From positions 81,691 to 145,690 of the forward strand of contig PBQA01000006.1 in assembly GCA_002724925.1 (NCBI GenBank): a stretch of DNA of 64,000 bases, read 5' to 3'. This document shows, piece after piece, positions 53,191 to 61,875 of the stretch (within the stretch, counting starts at the first letter, position 1; every line of letters starts with the position of its first letter). Both the position numbers and the translations under genes were made by a program. This stretch comes from Oceanospirillaceae bacterium (lineage in GTDB: Bacteria; Pseudomonadota; Gammaproteobacteria; Pseudomonadales; Oceanobacteraceae). The notes below the pieces were generated by a model. The model searched no databases and had not been told where the DNA came from. It saw nothing but the letters and a program-made list of their open reading frames with translations.

Positions 53191-53788
53191 GCCGCTGGCG
53201 CGGGCTAGCATTTGTAGCTGCCGCCAGGCCCCCCTGCTTTCGCGCTTTCTGGGCCGTGTTTCTGATATTTACTGGCTTTTTCGGCAGACGGCTCCGGCGG
53301 GCATCCATGCCCGTATGGAGCCTCGTTCGGCATCCTGCCTCACGTTGCCTTCAAAGCTGGCGTAAATCTCAGCGGCCCCAGAGGCGCAGAATTTAGCCCT
53401 CAAGATCGTATTCCAAAGATATATTGGTCTTAACGTTAAAGTGTGTGGTGCGCAATGCGCACCCTACAGGTTCAGGCAATGTAGGGTGGGCACTGCCCAC
53501 CATTAAACCTATCTAATTAAGAACAATACTTTCGCGTACTGATAAATGCGCCTCTGGGGCCGCCGAGCAGAATGATGAGAAGCCCGCATGGCCCCGGCAT
53601 GGATGCCGGGCAAGGGGCTGGCAGCAGGGATGCTGCATTGGCCCGTTGCGAGGGTTCTCAAGTTCTGTGAAGGAAACGCGGCCCAGAAAGCGCGAAGCAG
53701 GGGAGGGGCTGCCCGCCCGGGGACAAGGTCCCCAAACAGGGCAATAGAACCCTGGCGGCAGCCATAAAAGCCAGCCCGCGCTAGCGGC
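53191..53788. repeat. Large imperfect inverted (foldback) repeat downstream of urtE
   Basis: The region from the urtE stop codon to ubiK (about 770 bases) has no gene. Outer segments 53191-53228 and 53751-53788 are 38-mers complementary at 33 positions. Middle segments 53231-53256 and 53679-53703 pair with a single one-base gap. Inner segments 53370-53388 and 53547-53565 pair at 18 of 19 positions. Together they form arms of about 200 and 240 bases around a 158-base centre. The arms carry hairpins with TCCA/TCCC loops (53298-53313, 53593-53610, 53621-53636). No transposase is present. Confidence 0.85.
53447..53501. repeat. Nested hairpin cluster in the centre of the foldback repeat
   Basis: Three adjoining palindromes occur: GGTGCGCAATGCGCACC (53447-53463), CCCTACA...TGTAGGG (53462-53486) and GGTGGGCACTGCCCACC (53485-53501). 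The last type of sequence recurs as an intergenic repeat in many bacteria. The cluster could fold as a cruciform. Confidence 0.7.
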
Positions 53789-53882
53789 AACTCAACTGGC
53801 CATCAGACCTTAGCGGCAGCTAAAGAAGTTACCCCGCGCCAGCGGCTACTACCACAGCGGCCCGCAGAATCAGCGGCCAAAA

Positions 53883-53908
53883 ACAAAAAAGCGGCCATCA
53901 GGCCGCTT
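53883..53908 (-). terminator. Terminator of ubiK
   Basis: AAGCGGCC-ATCA-GGCCGCTT is a perfect 8-bp stem. On the minus strand it is followed by TTTTTTG. Confidence 0.85.
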
Positions 53909-53926
53909 AATCAAAGCATCAGAAGA

Positions 53927-54157
53927 TCACTCTGCTTCTAACTTAGCCACACGCTCTTCAAGCTCCGCCAGTCGTGCACTGGTACGACGCAGCACTTCTG
54001 CCTGCACGTCGAACTCTTCACGTGTCACCAGGTTGGCATTGGTGATCAGGCTCTGCAGCTGAGACTGCAGGGCTAGTTTCAGATCGGATGAGAGGCTGGC
54101 AAACGGGCTCTTTTCCAGCATTTCTTCGATTCGGCTTTTAATCGCATCGGGTTTCAT
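53927..54157 (-). CDS. ubiK: Ubiquinone biosynthesis accessory factor UbiK
   Basis: The 76-residue protein (former YqiC/BMFP) has an amphipathic N-terminal half (RIEEMLEKSPFASLSSDLKL) and a C-terminal coiled coil (FDVQAEVLRRTSARLAELEE). It forms trimers, works with UbiJ, and supports aerobic ubiquinone synthesis. The gene lies divergent from the TorF-glnK-amtB operon, a neighbourhood also known in Pseudomonas. GGAGG precedes the start. Confidence 0.93.
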   Translation of the reverse strand: MKPDAIKSRIEEMLEKSPFASLSSDLKLALQSQLQSLITNANLVTREEFDVQAEVLRRTSARLAELEERVAKLEAE

Positions 54158-54222
54158 TGTGTACCTCCGGAAGGGTTTTGGCGCAGTGTACCAGAAAGGG
54201 CAAAAGGGATAATTTCAAATAC

Positions 54223-54239
54223 TGCACCTAAACAGTGCA
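54223..54239. promoter_or_regulatory. NtrC-binding site 1 of the TorF-glnK-amtB operon
   Basis: TGCACCTAAACAGTGCA matches the 17-bp dyad TGCACC-N5-GGTGCA with one difference. It lies about 145 bases before the sigma-54 promoter. Confidence 0.75.
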
Positions 54240-54255
54240 AAGGATCGCAAAGGTG

Positions 54256-54272
54256 TGCAATAAATGGGTGCT
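54256..54272. promoter_or_regulatory. NtrC-binding site 2 of the TorF-glnK-amtB operon
   Basis: TGCAATAAATGGGTGCT is a weaker NtrC dyad. Its centre lies 33 bases from that of site 1, about three helical turns, close to the spacing of the enteric glnA enhancer pair. Confidence 0.6.
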
Positions 54273-54367
54273 GGTTTTAGTCCTGTGCCCTCTTTTGGTT
54301 GCGTCAATGACTGCAAAAATCCGCATGTTTTTACTAAGTTGTTGATTTTAAAAGATATATCAAAAGT

Positions 54368-54383
54368 TGGCACACACCCTGCT
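54368..54383 (+). promoter_or_regulatory. Sigma-54 promoter of the TorF-glnK-amtB operon
   Basis: TGGCACACACCCTGCT has the exact -24 box TGGCAC, GC at -12 and the 10-base spacing. Transcription would start near 54394, 84 bases before the first gene. Confidence 0.85.
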
Positions 54384-54477
54384 ATAACCGAGTGACAGAA
54401 AGATATCGGTGCGAATCACCCTTATCGACCAATTTGAAAGATCAACAGCTAAAAAAACCGTAATAGGAAAAAGAACG

Positions 54478-55161
54478 ATGAAAAAACTGACTAAAGCAAT
54501 CGCTCTCGCTGGTGTTATGACGACTGGCCTCACTGGTGCTCAACTGGCTCAGGCTGAAGTTGATGTTTCTGCTTCTGCTGCGGTTGCGAGCATGTACCTG
54601 TGGCGTGGTCTGGATCTGGGTAACGGTGATGCTGCCGTATCTGGTGACATTACGCTTTCATCTGGTGGTGCTTACGCTGGTATGTGGACTTCTAGCGGTG
54701 ATAGCGCAGCTGGAAACGAATACGACCTGTATGTAGGTTACGGTGGTGAAATGGAAGGTTTCTCCTACGACGTATCTGTTTTGACTTACGTTTACCCAAG
54801 CGCGGGTAACTTCGAAGAAGACGCAGATACCAGCGGCAACACTTTCGACCTGTCTGAGCTGATCGCTTCTGTGGGTTACATGGGTGCATCTTTCTCCTAC
54901 TACTACCCGCTCGCTGGCGATGGTAACGACGATTACAGCTACATGACGCTGGGTTATGGCATGGGCGCCTACAGTGCAACCGTTGGTATCTCTGACGATA
55001 ACGAAGATAACGAAGATAATATTTACACTCACGTAGACCTCAGCTACGCGTATACCGATAGCCTGGCTTTCACTGTAAGCAAGGTAGTATCTGCTGAGCT
55101 GGACGAAACTGAAGACGACACTAAATTTGTTGTTTCATACAGCCTGCCTATCGACCTGTAA
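54478..55161 (+). CDS. TorF family putative porin (TIGR02001-type)
   Basis: The 227-residue outer-membrane protein has a signal peptide (MKKLTKAIALAGVMTTGLTG, cleaved near AQAEV). The barrel is rich in Tyr, Gly, Ser and Asp (SAAVASMYLWRGLDLG, GYGGEMEGFSYDVS, FSYYYPLAGDGNDDY) and ends YSLPIDL. Its N-terminal motif S-x-Y-x-W-R-G is typical of this porin family. It is the first gene of the operon with glnK (71 bases) and amtB, behind a strong sigma-54 promoter and NtrC sites, which suggests it brings a nitrogen compound across the outer membrane. Codon bias is very strong. The start at 54478 gives the intact signal peptide. Confidence 0.88.
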   Translation: MKKLTKAIALAGVMTTGLTGAQLAQAEVDVSASAAVASMYLWRGLDLGNGDAAVSGDITLSSGGAYAGMWTSSGDSAAGNEYDLYVGYGGEMEGFSYDVSVLTYVYPSAGNFEEDADTSGNTFDLSELIASVGYMGASFSYYYPLAGDGNDDYSYMTLGYGMGAYSATVGISDDNEDNEDNIYTHVDLSYAYTDSLAFTVSKVVSAELDETEDDTKFVVSYSLPIDL

Positions 55162-55175
55162 AAAGCATACAATAG

Positions 55176-55571
<396 letters not shown>

Positions 55572-55616
55572 GACGTCCGACCACTACATAACAGAGCCTG
55601 ATGCGGGGGGCTTATA

Positions 55617-56918
55617 ATGGAATCGAATCTTAATCATATTTTTGAACTTCAGTTCGCCATGGACACCTTTTATTTCCTGGTGTGTGGCGCGCTGGTAATG
55701 TGGATGGCGGCAGGTTTCGCTATGCTGGAAGCGGGTCTGGTCCGCTCTAAAAATACCACTGAAATTCTGACCAAAAACGTTGCCCTGTTCGCGATCTCGT
55801 GCACCATGTACCTGATCTGTGGTTACGAACTGATGTACGGCGGCGGTTACTTCCTGTCTGGTGTGACTACTGTTGCTGGCATGGACGACGCTGCTATTGC
55901 TGGCGTTCTGGCTGACTCAGCTGAGAATGGTTTTGATGGCGACTCAGTATACGCCGGTGCATCTGACTTCTTCTTCCAGGTTGTCTTCGTAGCGACTGCA
56001 ATGTCTATCGTTTCTGGTGCGGTTGCTGAGCGTATGAAGCTGTGGGCTTTCCTGTCGTTCGCTGTGGTAATGACTGGTTTCATCTACCCAATGGAAGGCG
56101 GCTGGACTTGGGGCAGCGGCGTTGAGGGTTCGGTGGGTGAGAATGGTGTATTCGGTCTCTACGAGCTGAACTACTCTGACTATGCAGGTTCAGGCATCGT
56201 TCACATGGCGGGTGCTGCTGCTGCTCTGGCTGGTGTTCTGATGCTGGGCGCTCGTAAAGGCAAGTATGGCCCTAACGGTGAAGTACGCGCTATCCCTGGT
56301 GCAAACCTGCCGCTGGCGACTCTGGGTATGTTCATCCTGTGGATGGGTTGGTTCGGCTTCAACGGTGGTTCTACTCTGAAGCTGGGTGGTATCGCGGTTG
56401 CAAACGAAGTGGCTAACGTATTCCTGAACACTAACGCTGCTGCATCAGGCGGTCTGATTGCTGCCCTGATTACTGGTTACATCCTGTTCCGTAAGGCTGA
56501 CCTGACTATGGCTCTGAACGGTGCTCTGGCTGGTCTGGTTGCGATCACTGCTGAGCCTGCTGATCCATCACCTTTCCTGGCAACTCTGATCGGTGCTGCG
56601 GGTGGTGTTCTGGTAGTTCTGTCTATCCTGACCCTCGACAAGCTGAAGATCGACGATCCAGTAGGTGCGATCTCTGTACACGGTGTTGTTGGTGTATGGG
56701 GTATCTTCGCAGTACTGCTGTCTGACGCTGATGCTACCTTCATGGGACAGCTGGTTGGTACTCTGACTATCTTCATCTGGGTATTCGTAACTTCTCTGAT
56801 CGTTTGGGGCGTACTCAAGGCCATCATGGGTCTGCGCGTCAGCGAAGAGCAGGAATACGAAGGTGTTGATATTGCTGAGTGTGGTATGGAAGCGTACCCA
56901 GAGTTCACTTCTAAGTAA
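55617..56918 (+). CDS. amtB: Ammonium transporter AmtB
   Basis: AmtB is an inner-membrane trimeric channel for ammonium. The 433-residue protein has eleven hydrophobic helices and the pore twin histidines His196 (GSGIVHMAGA) and His355 (GAISVHGVVG). The family signature region is LATLGMFILWMGWFGFNGGS. Codon bias is strong. Its cytoplasmic tail (VSEEQEYEGVDIAECGMEAY) carries the usual GlnK-docking acidic stretch. A strong terminator follows. Confidence 0.97.
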   Translation: MESNLNHIFELQFAMDTFYFLVCGALVMWMAAGFAMLEAGLVRSKNTTEILTKNVALFAISCTMYLICGYELMYGGGYFLSGVTTVAGMDDAAIAGVLADSAENGFDGDSVYAGASDFFFQVVFVATAMSIVSGAVAERMKLWAFLSFAVVMTGFIYPMEGGWTWGSGVEGSVGENGVFGLYELNYSDYAGSGIVHMAGAAAALAGVLMLGARKGKYGPNGEVRAIPGANLPLATLGMFILWMGWFGFNGGSTLKLGGIAVANEVANVFLNTNAAASGGLIAALITGYILFRKADLTMALNGALAGLVAITAEPADPSPFLATLIGAAGGVLVVLSILTLDKLKIDDPVGAISVHGVVGVWGIFAVLLSDADATFMGQLVGTLTIFIWVFVTSLIVWGVLKAIMGLRVSEEQEYEGVDIAECGMEAYPEFTSK

Positions 56919-56953
56919 GTTGAACCTCAGCTGGCAAGGATGCCAAAAAGAAG

Positions 56954-56978
56954 AACCGGCCAACTGGCCGGTTTTTTT
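56954..56978 (+). terminator. Terminator of the TorF-glnK-amtB operon
   Basis: AACCGGCC-AACT-GGCCGGTT is a perfect 8-bp stem followed by T residues. Confidence 0.95.
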
Positions 56979-57080
56979 GTGCCTGTAATTATTTGTGGGA
57001 GTTATCTGTGAGAGTGAATCAGCCTGAGTGCACTCCCAGGTTAATAAAATGCCGAGTTCTTCTGATGAAAAAATTCAGGC

Positions 57081-57108
57081 AAAAAAAAGCAGCCAACTGG
57101 CTGCTTTT
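57081..57108 (-). terminator. Terminator of the PA3496-like gene
   Basis: AAAAGCAGCC-AACT-GGCTGCTTTT stem. On the minus strand it is followed by a run of eight T residues. Confidence 0.85.
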
Positions 57109-57124
57109 CTGTACTGCGGACTGA

Positions 57125-57301
57125 TCAGTCGAAGTAGTAGGCTTCGAGATCTTTTTCTAAACGCTTTCGCTCAAGGTGTGCCTCAATGGCCCGGCGGGAG
57201 ATTAATTTCTTGGAGGCGTGGGCCTCTTTGTTGACAACAACGTTGCCGTTTTCGTCGAAGGATACAGTTTCTTCAGAAGTATAATCTTTAGCGGTTTCCA
57301 T
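57125..57301 (-). CDS. Small conserved protein, PA3496-like
   Basis: The 58-residue protein has a low-complexity acidic N-terminus (METAKDYTSEETVSFDE) and a conserved basic-helical C-terminus, SRRAIEAHLERKRLEKDLEA followed by YYFD. This ending matches the PA3496-type small proteins of gammaproteobacteria, whose function is unclear (annotated as putative envelope integrity). The start at 57301 is preferred over 57325 because AGAGGGA precedes it at 8 bases. Confidence 0.7.
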   Translation of the reverse strand: METAKDYTSEETVSFDENGNVVVNKEAHASKKLISRRAIEAHLERKRLEKDLEAYYFD

Positions 57302-57473
57302 AGTGTTTTTCCCTCTGGGATTCACAAGTCCGGTTGCGATTGTGCCTTATTTTTGTTTACAGACAGATTACAGGAACTGACTGATAAGCCAACCGGTTTA
57401 TTCAGCCACACTCTCTAATTGGGCGTGATTGTCCTAATCCCTTTGTTGAGTAGTTTATTACTAAAATTCAGCC

Positions 57474-58331
57474 TCAATGATCGCCTTCAGATCGTAATGA
57501 GCGGATACTTTGTTTAATGGCGTTAAGGTGATTGGCAAAATCGGGGCCGCGACGTTGTGTGACGGCAACAGCCAACATATCAATGACCATCAGGTGAGCG
57601 ATACGGGAGGTCATCGGCGTAAACTGATCGGTATCTTCTTCGATATTAATATGAATCGGTAAATCTGCAGCATTACTGACTGGCGTGTTCTGAGGCGCGA
57701 GGCTGACGACGACTGCTCCGTGCTGCTGTGCGAGTTTAATGGAGTGCATAAGATCCAAAGTACGTCCGCTTTGAGAAATAGCAACGACGACGTCTCTATC
57801 CCCTAGAGTGACGGCAGACATCGACTGCATATGTGGGTCACTGTATGCAGCAGTCGCGACCTGCAAACGGAAGAACTTATGTTGGGCATCTGTCGCAACG
57901 GCTCCAGAGGCGCCGAAACCATAAAACTCCACACGCATTGCACTGCTCATGGCCTGCGCGGCTTCCGCAACCTGAGCGGGCAGTAACTGAGATTTAACCT
58001 GATAGAGTCTCTGAATAGTGGTGTCGGCAATCTTGGTGCAGATATCGTCAATGCTGTCGTCTTCGGCGATGGCAAACTGCCCAAGGTTGTTGGCTACCGC
58101 CGTTTCCTGGGCGATACGCACTTTGAACTCCTGGAAACCGTTGCATCCGATCGCGCGGCAGAAGCGTACGATGGTTGGTTCGCTGACCTGGGCTTCCTGG
58201 GCCAGATCGACGATGCGCATATGCATCACTTGCTCGGGTTCGGAGAGAACAAAGTCTGCGACTTTGATTTCTGACTTGCGCAGAGACGACCGGGCGCTGG
58301 CGATTTCTTTCAGAATGGGCTGATTTTTCAC
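57474..58331 (-). CDS. hexR: RpiR/MurR-family regulator, HexR-like
   Basis: The 285-residue regulator has an N-terminal HTH_6 domain (LRKSEIKVADFVLSEPEQV, EAQVSEPTIVRFCRAIGCN) and a C-terminal SIS domain for sugar-phosphate binding (FYGFGASGAVATDAQHKFFRL, VAISQSGRTLDLMHSIKLA). Order and sequence fit HexR, which represses Entner-Doudoroff and central carbon genes and responds to KDPG. No zwf or edd is adjacent, so the name rests on sequence alone. It is divergent from uvrD. Confidence 0.8.
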   Translation of the reverse strand: MKNQPILKEIASARSSLRKSEIKVADFVLSEPEQVMHMRIVDLAQEAQVSEPTIVRFCRAIGCNGFQEFKVRIAQETAVANNLGQFAIAEDDSIDDICTKIADTTIQRLYQVKSQLLPAQVAEAAQAMSSAMRVEFYGFGASGAVATDAQHKFFRLQVATAAYSDPHMQSMSAVTLGDRDVVVAISQSGRTLDLMHSIKLAQQHGAVVVSLAPQNTPVSNAADLPIHINIEEDTDQFTPMTSRIAHLMVIDMLAVAVTQRRGPDFANHLNAIKQSIRSLRSEGDH

Positions 58332-58464
58332 GTGCGTTCCAGAGCTCAGGTGTCAGAGTCTGATTATACGAAATTCACTCCCCTTGGCTATGGGCCTTAT
58401 CCGTAAGCCGATGCAGGCAGTAAGTGTTCAGGGCCAATGAAACATTCTGGTAGACTTGGTGCCC

Positions 58465-60654
58465 ATGGATATATCGCTTCTTATAGATCAGCTGAATGAT
58501 GGTCAGCGCAACGCCGTGTGCGCCAGCTCACCACATCAGCTCGTACTCGCAGGTGCCGGCTCGGGTAAAACCCGTGTGCTGGTTCACCGCATCGCCTGGC
58601 TGTTAAAGGTCGAAAACGTATCACCGTTCTCTGTTATGGCGGTGACCTTCACCAATAAAGCCGCGCGTGAGATGCGCACGCGTATCGAACAGGTGCTCAA
58701 TGAACCGTCAAATGGTTTATGGGTCGGTACCTTCCACGGGCTTGCTCACCGGTTGTTGAAGCAGCATTGGCGTGAAGCGAAGCTGCCTCAGTACTTCCAG
58801 ATTCTGGATAGCGATGATCAGGTACGTCTGATCAAGCGCTTGATGAAAGAGCACAATATCGACGACAGTCGTTATCCACCCAAGCAGATCCAGTGGTACA
58901 TCAACGGCCAGAAAGACGAAGGTCGTCGTGCCGCTCATGTCATCCCATCTGCCGACCCCTTTACCCGTCAGTTGCACGAGTTCTACTACATCTATGAGGA
59001 GCACTGTCAGCGTAACGGGCTGGTCGATTTTGGTGAGATTCTGCTGCGGGCGCATGAGTTGTGGTTACAGAACCCTGAGTTGCTGGCACATTATCAAAGT
59101 CGCTTCCGCAATATTCTGGTGGACGAGTTCCAGGATACCAACAACATCCAGTACGCCTGGATACGAATGTTGGCGGGCAATACCGTCTCTGTGATGGTGG
59201 TGGGGGATGACGATCAATCTATTTACGGTTGGCGTGGTGCCAACGTCGGTAATATCCGGGCGTTTCAGGAGGACTTTCCCGGCGCTGAGATGATCAAGCT
59301 GGAGCAGAACTACCGCTCCACGGCGAACATTCTAGCCGCTGCGAATGCGGTGATATCCAACAACAGCGGCCGCCTTGGCAAAGAGCTGCGTACGGATGAT
59401 GAAGACGGCGAGCCAATCTCACTGTACGCCGCATTCAATGAGCAGGACGAAGCGCGTTATATCGCCGATCTGGTTGATGAGTGGGCAAAGGCTGGTCGGG
59501 CGCGTACGGATATGGCCGTGCTATATCGCTCGAATGCACAGTCGCGAACGCTGGAAGAAGCGTTTCTGCGTTCAGGTATTCCCTACCGGATTTACGGCGG
59601 CCAGCGTTTCTATGAGCGTCTCGAAATTAAGAATGCCCTGGCGTACCTGCGTCTGCTACTGACTCGCGACGACGATGGCGCAGTGGAGCGCGTGATTAAT
59701 GTTCCGGCCCGTTCGATTGGTGAAAAAACCGTTGAATCTCTGCGTGCGATTGCTCGCGATGAAGGCTGTTCTTTATGGCAGGCATTGCACAAAGCGCTGG
59801 AGCACAACAGCCTGCCTAAGCGCGCTGCGGGAGCGGTGCAGGGGTTTATTGATCTTATTGAAGAACTCGCGGTCGGTGCAGAAGATTTACCGCTTCATGA
59901 ATTGGTCGATAATGCGATTCAGCAGTCTGGGTTAATTGACCATCACCGCAAAGAAAAAGGCGAAAAAGGTCAGGCACGTATAGAGAACCTTGAAGAACTT
60001 GTTACCGCAGCGCGTCAGTTTGAGCCCGACTTTATTGACGACGAAGAGGAAGAAGAATCTGCGTTGGCGCGCTTCCTTGATAGTGCGGCACTCGAGGCCG
60101 GAGAAGGTCAGGCCGACGAATACGACGATGCCGTTCAGCTGATGACCCTGCACTCGGCCAAAGGTCTGGAGTTCCCGCAGGTGGTGCTTGCGGGTGTCGA
60201 AGAGGGCTTATTCCCGCACAAAATGTCGATGGACGAAGCCGAAGGCCTCGAAGAAGAGCGACGCCTTGCCTATGTCGGCATTACTCGTGCCATGGAAAAA
60301 TTGATTATTACCTACGCTGAGAGCCGTCGCTTATACGGGCAGGAAAACTTCAGTACGCCATCCCGGTTTATTCGTGAGATTCCATCTGAGCTGGTATCCG
60401 AAGTGCGCCTGAAAAACAGCGTCAGTCGACCGCTATCAGCACGAACCTCTAAGCCGTCTTCTTTTGGGCAGCCCGACTTTGTACAAGAGCAGTATCCTTA
60501 CAGCCTTGGCCAGCGAGTCTTTCATGAAATGTTTGGTGAAGGCACCGTCATGCAGTTTGAAGGGCAGGGGGCAGGCTTACGGGTTCAGGTGAACTTCGAT
60601 GATGCTGGCAGCAAGTGGTTAGTGGCCAGTTTTGCAAAACTAGAAGCGTGTTAA
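58465..60654 (+). CDS. uvrD: DNA helicase II UvrD
   Basis: UvrD is a 3'-5' SF1 helicase for nucleotide excision and mismatch repair. The 729-residue protein begins MDISLLIDQLNDGQRNAV. It shows motif I LAGAGSGKTRVL, Ia VTFTNKAAREMR, II VDEFQDTNNIQY, III VVGDDDQSIYGWRGA, IV LEQNYRST, V LMTLHSAKGLEF and VI VGITRAM. The C-terminal tail ends in the Tudor-like QRVFHEMFGEGTV segment of UvrD. The ATG at 58465 matches the family; an upstream TTG is rejected. Confidence 0.96.
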   Translation: MDISLLIDQLNDGQRNAVCASSPHQLVLAGAGSGKTRVLVHRIAWLLKVENVSPFSVMAVTFTNKAAREMRTRIEQVLNEPSNGLWVGTFHGLAHRLLKQHWREAKLPQYFQILDSDDQVRLIKRLMKEHNIDDSRYPPKQIQWYINGQKDEGRRAAHVIPSADPFTRQLHEFYYIYEEHCQRNGLVDFGEILLRAHELWLQNPELLAHYQSRFRNILVDEFQDTNNIQYAWIRMLAGNTVSVMVVGDDDQSIYGWRGANVGNIRAFQEDFPGAEMIKLEQNYRSTANILAAANAVISNNSGRLGKELRTDDEDGEPISLYAAFNEQDEARYIADLVDEWAKAGRARTDMAVLYRSNAQSRTLEEAFLRSGIPYRIYGGQRFYERLEIKNALAYLRLLLTRDDDGAVERVINVPARSIGEKTVESLRAIARDEGCSLWQALHKALEHNSLPKRAAGAVQGFIDLIEELAVGAEDLPLHELVDNAIQQSGLIDHHRKEKGEKGQARIENLEELVTAARQFEPDFIDDEEEEESALARFLDSAALEAGEGQADEYDDAVQLMTLHSAKGLEFPQVVLAGVEEGLFPHKMSMDEAEGLEEERRLAYVGITRAMEKLIITYAESRRLYGQENFSTPSRFIREIPSELVSEVRLKNSVSRPLSARTSKPSSFGQPDFVQEQYPYSLGQRVFHEMFGEGTVMQFEGQGAGLRVQVNFDDAGSKWLVASFAKLEAC

Positions 60655-60685
60655 GCGCATAAAATAACAAAGGCAGGAGATCCCA

Positions 60686-61774
60686 ATGAAACGACTGTTA
60701 GTGATGGTGGCGGCAGCACTCGTGCTGAGCGCATGTAATAAGGATTGTGAACCTCAGGCAGGAGCCGCGGGCGCCGAGCCAGCAAAAACGTTTAAATGGA
60801 AGCTGGTGACCTCCTGGCCTAAGAACTTTCCGGGGCTGGGGACAGCGCCTGAACGTTTTGCCGAGCAGGTCGAGCAGCTGTCGGGTGGCCGTTTAACCAT
60901 TAAAGTGTATGGTGCTGGCGAACTGGTGCCTGCGTTGCAGGTGTTTGATGCCGTATCGCAGGGTACGGCGGAAATGGGTCACAGCGGCGCTTACTACTGG
61001 AAGGGCAAAGCCTCTGCTGCGCAATTCTTCACCTCTGTTCCGTTTGGTTTAACTGCACAGGAAATGAACGGCTGGATTCAATACGGTGGCGGTCAGGCCC
61101 TGTGGGAAGAAGTTTATGCGCCATTTAATCTCCTGCCTTTACCGGGCGGTAATACCGGTGTGCAGATGGGCGGCTGGTTTAATAAAGAAATTAACAGCGT
61201 GGATGATCTGCAAGGCCTTAAAATGCGGATTCCAGGTCTTGGTGGTGAAGTGCTGGCACGCGCTGGCGGTACGCCAGTGACTCTGCCGGGCGGCGAAATA
61301 TTCACCTCATTGCAGACAGGCACCATCGACGCAACCGAATGGGTTGGCCCATACAATGACCTCGCGTTTGGTTTGTATAAAGTCGCAGAGCATTACTACT
61401 ATCCGGGCTGGCACGAGCCGGGCTCCATGATGGAATTCACTATTAACAAAGACGCCTTTGCTGAACTGCCAGCTGACCTTCAGGCCATCGTTCGTATCAC
61501 CGCCAAAGCGATCAACGAAGACATGCTCGCGGAATATACGACGCGAAATCAGGCGGCATTGATCGAACTGAAAGAAAAACATGGCGTAGATGTGCGTGAA
61601 TTCCCGGCGGATGTACTCGACAAACTTCAGACATTATCTGATGAAGTCGTTGCTGAGGTTGCAGGCGCTGACCCACTTTCTCAGAAAGTATACGACTCCT
61701 ACAAAGCCTACCGCGACCAGGTGAAGGCGTACCATGCAGTGAGTGAACAGGCGTATATTAATGCTAGGGATTAA
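60686..61774 (+). CDS. TRAP transporter solute-binding lipoprotein (DctP family)
   Basis: The 362-residue protein has a lipoprotein signal (MKRLLVMVAAALVLSAC) followed by a DctP-type binding fold. It begins WKLVTSWPKNFPGLGT and includes FAEQVEQLSGGRLTIKVYGAGEL, MGHSGAYYWKGKASAAQFF, LQGLKMRIPGLGGEVLARAG (with the conserved arginine for a carboxylate ligand) and DATEWVGPYNDLAFGLYKVA. These segments resemble the TakP/SmoM-like group for keto acids. No TRAP membrane subunits (DctQM) are adjacent. A terminator follows, so it is a stand-alone unit. Confidence 0.9.
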   Translation: MKRLLVMVAAALVLSACNKDCEPQAGAAGAEPAKTFKWKLVTSWPKNFPGLGTAPERFAEQVEQLSGGRLTIKVYGAGELVPALQVFDAVSQGTAEMGHSGAYYWKGKASAAQFFTSVPFGLTAQEMNGWIQYGGGQALWEEVYAPFNLLPLPGGNTGVQMGGWFNKEINSVDDLQGLKMRIPGLGGEVLARAGGTPVTLPGGEIFTSLQTGTIDATEWVGPYNDLAFGLYKVAEHYYYPGWHEPGSMMEFTINKDAFAELPADLQAIVRITAKAINEDMLAEYTTRNQAALIELKEKHGVDVREFPADVLDKLQTLSDEVVAEVAGADPLSQKVYDSYKAYRDQVKAYHAVSEQAYINARD

Positions 61775-61805
61775 TTGCTTGTAACTTTGGCATCCCTTTT
61801 CAAAT

Positions 61806-61834
61806 AAACCCGGAATATTCCGGGTTTATTTTTT
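61806..61834 (+). terminator. Terminator after the TRAP binding protein
   Basis: AAACCCGGAATATTCCGGGTTT is a perfect palindrome followed by TATTTTTT. Confidence 0.9.
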
Positions 61835-61875
61835 ACCATGGTCAACTACTTTTTTACGTTATTCTTAGGTCTATT

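Noticed and set aside
53158..53926. CRISPR array or tRNA cluster in the repeat-rich gap after urtE
   Set aside because: Repeats are inverted rather than direct, with no regular spacers; no cloverleaf or T-loop sequence was found.
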